In this document: positions 13,792 through 17,102 of the stretch, one piece after another
How the letters are laid out: every line of letters starts with the position of its first letter
Position numbering within the stretch: position 1 is the stretch's first letter
DNA from: Thermatribacter sp964570785
GTDB taxonomy: Bacteria > Atribacterota > Atribacteria > Atribacterales > Thermatribacteraceae
Length of the DNA: 17,102 nt
Assembly: GCA_964570785.1 (NCBI GenBank)
Contig: CAZMZG010000037.1
Coordinates: 1-17,102 of the forward strand
Direction: 5' to 3'
The notes under the pieces: generated by a model
The model's input: the letters and a program-made list of their open reading frames with translations, nothing else
Database searches by the model: none
What the model was told of the DNA's origin: nothing
Made by a program: the position numbers and the translations under genes

Positions 13792-15348
13792 TTATTTTCT
13801 CTTCACTACATTTCCATAAGCATCGTACTGCACATAAGTACCTGGCACTTCCTTCCCTTCTTTGTACTCAACTTCAGCAAATTTCTTCTCTCCTTTGGTG
13901 TTGGCATACTCTATCCATAACCCTTCTTTTTTGTTTTGATGATAATTACCCTCCCAGTGCTTGTTGCCACTTCCGTAGTAAATAATCCAAGTGCCTTCTT
14001 TCAAACCATTTGCATAGGGTCCTTCCGACTTGGGGACCCCGTTTGGAAAGTATTCCTTCCATAAACCATCTTTTTTGCCATTACGATAGGTACCCTGAAT
14101 CATAATCTTGCCGTTCTCATACCATTTGGTAAAAGCTCCATGATAAACCTGCTTTCCATCCAGCTCATAGTAAGTATATTCAAGCTTTTTATTTCCTCCA
14201 GGATAAAACTCCTGAGCAAGAAGCACTTTCTGACCTTCAAATTCATCGGGCGACGAAGCATTATCTGCAGGAGCTTCCTCTGCTTCTTTGGGAGACTGCT
14301 CTTCTTCAGCAAGGCTAACTTCTTCAACACCAGCCTCCTGCGCTTCCTCCTTTGCTAATTCTTCTGAAAACGCTTCCTCAGCAAATTCTACAGCTTCACT
14401 TGCAAGTTGATCTACGATCTCGGTTTCCTCGCCAGAAACCACCTCCACCACATATTCCTTGTCCACTGCTTCCTTTGCCCGAGTCAAAAACACTTTGGAA
14501 ACCCGGTCGCGCACCTCCGCCACCATACCTTCGGCAACCGGTATGAGCTCCTGATCCAGAACCTCACCAGTCTTGGGATCCACGATACTTCTTCCAGGTT
14601 TCAAAATACGCACTCTGCTGCCCACCTTTATGCCACTACTTTTGCCCAGATTAAGGTAAACAGTTTTTCCGCTTGTCTCCACCACATACCCGTTGAGAGG
14701 AATATCAGCAAGTTCCCCAATGTGTGCATCGATCTTTGAAACAAAATCAGCGACAATTTCGTCACAAAGCTCTCGCACAGCAGAAATAACACTTAAACTG
14801 CTGTCAGAATACATCGAAACATCTCCAAGACCCAGCCCTACTTTGGAACGACTGGCCTTCTTCTGTTTCACAGCTGAGTAAAGTATTTCCCCAGTAGCCA
14901 CATCCACAATACGCACGGTTAAAGTTACCCGAATTGAGGACTTGCCCAAGCTGATAGAGCCCAGCCTTAAGCCTCCTCCGCTGCTTTTATAAATGTCAGT
15001 TATGCTACCAGTAATCACAAAGTGTGCACCAATCATGCGCCCCAACTGAACAGCCGTTTGGGGATCCACCAGTCCTGAGAAATGCTGGAAACTCTGTTCA
15101 GTGACCAAACTCGATAGCTTGCGACGTTCAAACACTCGGAAACGACCGCTGTTGATAAGGGAATTAATCATAAGGTCAGTAAGAGCATTGGGAAGGGTTT
15201 CTTCATACTGAAATCCGGGGACAGTGATATCAAAACCCACTACCACTACCTTGGGTTTTATCTCAGCACAAAATGCACACGATGAAACAAGAACGAGAAA
15301 CAGTACTATCACTAAAAATTCAAGTGTTTTTTGGTTCCGCAAAATCAC
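13792..15348 (-). CDS. CsgG-domain putative lipoprotein with acidic linker and C-terminal MORN-type repeats
   Basis: A 518-residue composite protein. Residues 1-24 form a signal sequence ending in the lipobox-like VSSC (Cys24), suggesting a lipoprotein. Residues about 33-205 are a CsgG-type domain: KVVVVGFD, then FRVFERRKLSSLVTEQ, GLVDPQTAVQLGRMIGAHFV, ITGSI and VRIVDVATGEILYS. Residues about 217-302 resemble the FlgT C-terminal/SH3-like module (GYVVETSGKTVYLNLGKSSG, IKVGSRVRIL). Residues 305-370 are an Glu/Ala-rich low-complexity linker. From about 388 to the end are four to five MORN_2-type repeats of about 24 residues (GAFTKWYENGK, LWKEYFPNGV, TWIIYYGSGN, LWIEYANTKG). GTG 15348 overlaps the previous stop by GTGA. 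It is probably outer-membrane or periplasmic. CsgG plus MORN is an unusual combination. Confidence 0.84.
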   Translation of the reverse strand: MILRNQKTLEFLVIVLFLVLVSSCAFCAEIKPKVVVVGFDITVPGFQYEETLPNALTDLMINSLINSGRFRVFERRKLSSLVTEQSFQHFSGLVDPQTAVQLGRMIGAHFVITGSITDIYKSSGGGLRLGSISLGKSSIRVTLTVRIVDVATGEILYSAVKQKKASRSKVGLGLGDVSMYSDSSLSVISAVRELCDEIVADFVSKIDAHIGELADIPLNGYVVETSGKTVYLNLGKSSGIKVGSRVRILKPGRSIVDPKTGEVLDQELIPVAEGMVAEVRDRVSKVFLTRAKEAVDKEYVVEVVSGEETEIVDQLASEAVEFAEEAFSEELAKEEAQEAGVEEVSLAEEEQSPKEAEEAPADNASSPDEFEGQKVLLAQEFYPGGNKKLEYTYYELDGKQVYHGAFTKWYENGKIMIQGTYRNGKKDGLWKEYFPNGVPKSEGPYANGLKEGTWIIYYGSGNKHWEGNYHQNKKEGLWIEYANTKGEKKFAEVEYKEGKEVPGTYVQYDAYGNVVKRK

Positions 15349-16247
15349 TCACCCCCTGAGGTCTGACTTTCAATACCCACCTTCACTTCAACCGTAGATG
15401 GGCTGGTTTTCACAACAGGTTCTTCCCGCAAAGTGGCCATAATACGAAGGCCAGGCATCACTTTTACTTTTTTAGCCCAAACTGTATACCCGGGCAAGCT
15501 GACTGTTATCTCTACGATACTATCTTCCTTGAGAAGGAGCTCACAGGGAGTATTCCCATAAAATATCCCTCCCACTTCTACGTCAGCACCAGAAGGAGTG
15601 GAATCAACCAGAATCTTCACTTTCTTAGGAGCTTCAGAAGTTACCTGTGCCTGTTGAGCCAAGCGGGCACCAAATCGGCCAACCAGCCTTTGAACTGCCT
15701 CACGCAGCAAATTCTCCACCACATTCAGCGACTCGCCTTCTACTGTCACCCCCAGAGATTTAAGAGGCAAGCCTTCCCGCGACAGGGAACACTGGTCAGT
15801 AAAAAGTACCAAGCCTCTTTCTGCGTCGATGACCCGCAAACCTACGGTAACTGAAAAAGTGCTACGACGAGTTTTTATGCCGTAGCCCTGAAATTCAGTA
15901 GTCCTGGAAGTTACTTCTATAACATCCCCCATAGCAAGATACCTTGCTCCAAGCATCTTCCCAAGCTGAATAGCATAAGCAGGATCCACCAAGCCCGAAA
16001 CACTGCTGAAGCCAATCTCGGTTAGGGATTGCTGCACGGTGAGGCGGTCAGCAAGAGTAAAACGACCCAACGCGAGTAAGGCGCTTTCCAGGTACTGCAA
16101 GCCCATATTACCAAGGTCGGGGTTCTGGATATTAGAGTGATTTTCAAAACCAACTACTGCAATAACCTGATACTCCTGGGAATAGCCAAGAGAAACCATA
16201 GACAAGAGAAGCAAAAAGCTCAACAGAAAAGACGCGAAAAGCTTCAT
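15345..16247 (-). CDS. Secreted CsgG-domain protein with C-terminal PEGA domain
   Basis: About 300 residues with a cleavable signal peptide (KLFASFLLSFLLLLSMVSLG, then YSQ) and no lipobox cysteine. A CsgG-like domain spans about 28-195: VIAVVGFENHS, RFTLADRLTVQQSLTEIGF, GLVDPAYAIQLGKMLGARYL, AMGDVIEV and LRVIDAERGLVLF. A PEGA domain follows at about 211-275 (VKILVDSTPSGADVEVGGIF, NTPCELLL, VSLPGYTVWAKKVKV); PEGA modules are extracytoplasmic beta-domains. The CsgG part is clearly paralogous to that of the downstream gene (SGLVDPxxAxQLGxMxGA in both). ATG 16247 is chosen; the preceding TTG at 16250 is equally possible and is better spaced from GGAGG. It overlaps the next gene by GTGA and follows the small lipoprotein gene closely. 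Confidence 0.85.
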   Translation of the reverse strand: MKLFASFLLSFLLLLSMVSLGYSQEYQVIAVVGFENHSNIQNPDLGNMGLQYLESALLALGRFTLADRLTVQQSLTEIGFSSVSGLVDPAYAIQLGKMLGARYLAMGDVIEVTSRTTEFQGYGIKTRRSTFSVTVGLRVIDAERGLVLFTDQCSLSREGLPLKSLGVTVEGESLNVVENLLREAVQRLVGRFGARLAQQAQVTSEAPKKVKILVDSTPSGADVEVGGIFYGNTPCELLLKEDSIVEITVSLPGYTVWAKKVKVMPGLRIMATLREEPVVKTSPSTVEVKVGIESQTSGGE

Positions 16248-16262
16248 CAAGTTTCAACCCTC

Positions 16263-16676
16263 CTAAAGGTATAATTTGCCTGAAGACACGGTAGCACGTC
16301 TTCCAGAAGAGAAATAGCCTTCAACCACAAGACTGAGGCTTTCCAGCCGTCCATAGATTGGATCCACCAGATAGAAAGTTTCAACGGTAGAGCGCACTTC
16401 ACCAGGATAAAGTGGAGCAGCGTAAGTCGCGGGAATGCTCAAAGAAGAACATTGATTTCCCGCAAAGCAAATCTCAGCGCTTACTCTGGTCAAATAAAAA
16501 GTCTCTGAACTGTAATTAGCATAAACCATACGGACATCCGCACTGTAAGCATTCTTTTCGAGCACCTCAAGACGCAGGGAGACCCCTGAAGAGCCAGGAG
16601 CAACTCCACCACAACCACCGAACAAAATCATCGCAAGGAGAAATACTGAAACAAGCGCAAAAAGCTTTCGACTCAA
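16263..16676 (-). CDS. Small putative lipoprotein, function unknown
   Basis: A 137-residue protein starting at TTG 16676, with AGGAGG about 10 bases upstream. The N-terminus (SRKLFALVSVFLLAMILFGG followed by Cys) is a signal sequence with a lipobox-like FGGC, followed by GGVAPGSSG, a typical flexible lipoprotein linker. The mature part is beta-rich (SLRLEVLEK, ADVRMVYANYSSETFYL, VRSTVETFYLVDP, ESLSLVVEGYF) and resembles a small immunoglobulin-like or LEA-14-like fold by pattern only. It is the first gene of the CsgG operon, 15 bases upstream of the CsgG-PEGA gene. I do not recognise the family. It may be an accessory lipoprotein of the CsgG-domain proteins. Confidence 0.72.
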   Translation of the reverse strand: MSRKLFALVSVFLLAMILFGGCGGVAPGSSGVSLRLEVLEKNAYSADVRMVYANYSSETFYLTRVSAEICFAGNQCSSLSIPATYAAPLYPGEVRSTVETFYLVDPIYGRLESLSLVVEGYFSSGRRATVSSGKLYL

Positions 16677-16696
16677 AAGAAAAACACCTCCTGTTA

Positions 16697-16746
16697 CGAC
16701 AGTTTTGTCCTTATAGTTTAAGCACCCCTGATGTCAAAAACTGTCG
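16697..16746. promoter_or_regulatory. 10-bp inverted repeat flanking the CsgG-operon promoter
   Basis: CGACAGTTTT (16697-16706) and AAAACTGTCG (16737-16746) are exact reverse complements with centres 40 bases apart. One arm covers the probable transcription start and the other abuts the -35 box. This looks like a pair of operator half-sites bridging the promoter. The repeat is seen; a binding protein is inference. Confidence 0.45.
16710..16737 (-). promoter_or_regulatory. Sigma-70-type promoter of the lipoprotein/CsgG operon
   Basis: On the minus strand TTGACA (16737-16732) is a perfect -35 box and TATAAG (16715-16710) a near-consensus -10, 16 bases apart. Transcription would start near 16703, about 27 bases before the TTG start. 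Confidence 0.72.
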
Positions 16747-16945
16747 CTGTGCAAGGCAGCCAAAAATTTTTGAGCACCTGATAGAAGAACTTTTTGCTTT
16801 TCCTGGCTAAATTAGGTTTTAACTCTGTCAATTTCTCGTTTATTTTGATATGGAAAAACAGTTGACAGGGCTACCCTGCTATCGCCAACCAATAAGTAAG
16901 CGTTAACTTTGTTATTACCAACTGATGAAGCACGAAGTGATATCA
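16747..16945. other. Gene-free stretch upstream of the CsgG operon
   Basis: No ORF of useful length is visible on either strand. Two small dyads occur: CAAAAATTTTTG at 16761-16772 and CAGGG-CTA-CCCTG at 16866-16878. A plus-strand TTGACA at 16863-16868 has no convincing -10 partner. I assign no function. Confidence 0.4.
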
Positions 16946-17001
16946 TCACCCTGAACTGACCGTGACCAGGGGTCGCGGTCACCCTGAACTCGTTTCAGGA
17001 T
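16946..17001. repeat. Composite palindromic repeat, copy 1
   Basis: The unit has three parts: TCACCCTGAACT (16946-16957); a hairpin with 10-base arms GACCGTGACC and GGTCGCGGTC (one wobble) around AGG (16958-16980); and ACCCTGAACTCGTTTCAGGA plus T (16981-17001), itself an inverted repeat CCTGAA/TTCAGG. It aligns over its full 56 bases with copy 2, which starts 101 bases later. CCTGAAC-type palindromes of this kind occur as dispersed repeats in many bacterial genomes, as far as I recall. Confidence 0.75.
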
Positions 17002-17046
17002 CTCGTGTTTCAGGGTCCCCTTTGTTTCAGCATTTCCTTTTGTCCG

Positions 17047-17102
17047 TCACCCTGAACTGGTGATAGCCTGCGGCTATCACCATCCTGAACTTGTTTCAGG
17101 AT
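17047..17102. repeat. Composite palindromic repeat, copy 2 (reaches the window edge)
   Basis: The architecture and length match copy 1: TCACCCTGAACT (17047-17058); a perfect 10-bp hairpin GGTGATAGCC-TGC-GGCTATCACC (17059-17081); and ATCCTGAACTTGTTTCAGGA plus T (17082-17102), a perfect 8-bp inverted repeat. The central stem differs almost completely from copy 1 in sequence yet keeps the same arm and loop length. Further copies may follow beyond the window. Confidence 0.75.

Noticed and set aside
16761..16772. Palindrome CAAAAATTTTTG
   Set aside because: An A/T-tract palindrome is expected by chance in AT-rich spacer and is not placed at a promoter.
16946..17102. CRISPR array
   Set aside because: Only two units, with internal hairpins as the variable parts and a 101-base period. 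No direct repeat/spacer regularity of CRISPR type and no cas gene in the window.

Overview
The window looks like chromosomal DNA from a diderm bacterium of moderately low GC content. An LptD/OstA-type outer-membrane assembly protein, CsgG-domain export or lipoprotein genes and several signal-peptide proteins imply an outer membrane. Coding density is high, ATGA/GTGA overlaps are common, and GTG and TTG starts are frequent. I cannot fix the taxon. An anaerobic, possibly thermophilic, diderm lineage (Atribacterota- or Synergistota-like) would fit, but that is inference. I see no tRNA, rRNA, CRISPR array or insertion sequence.

Layout. (1) 1-306: the start of a MarR-family regulator running off the left edge (minus strand), with a perfect 20-bp palindrome just upstream of its start. 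(2) 549-7214: a divergent carboxylate-uptake and metabolism locus. On the minus strand is tctC-tctB-tctA, a tripartite tricarboxylate-type (TTT) transporter with a strong intercistronic hairpin after tctC. On the plus strand is a tightly overlapped operon: GntR/FCD regulator, xylose-isomerase-like TIM barrel, second sugar-isomerase/epimerase TIM barrel, small cupin. The motif TGTATACA sits at the start region of both divergent transcripts and is the likely GntR operator. (3) 7384-7977: a stand-alone secreted PsbP/DcrB-like protein whose 3' end overlaps the convergent helicase gene. (4) 13401 down to 7922 (minus): an envelope operon encoding a repeat and glycine-rich secreted protein, a coiled-coil secreted protein, a short LptD-like protein, and an SF1B (Upf1/IGHMBP2-like) helicase. 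(5) 16676 down to 13792 (minus): a second envelope operon encoding a small putative lipoprotein, a CsgG-PEGA protein, and a CsgG protein fused to C-terminal MORN-type repeats. (6) 16677-17102: a gene-free stretch with the operon promoter, flanked by a 10-bp inverted repeat, and then two tandem copies of a composite palindromic repeat.

How it may work. The TctC receptor would capture a carboxylate or sugar acid in the periplasm and pass it to TctAB. The two TIM-barrel enzymes and the cupin would process it, and the FCD regulator would sense it and derepress both transcripts. Substrate and reactions cannot be read from the sequence. The two minus-strand operons appear devoted to outer-membrane and periplasmic functions. 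The most unusual items are the repeats at the right edge, the CsgG-MORN fusion beside its CsgG-PEGA paralogue, and the uncharacterised TTT/isomerase/cupin locus with its apparent two-site operator circuit.
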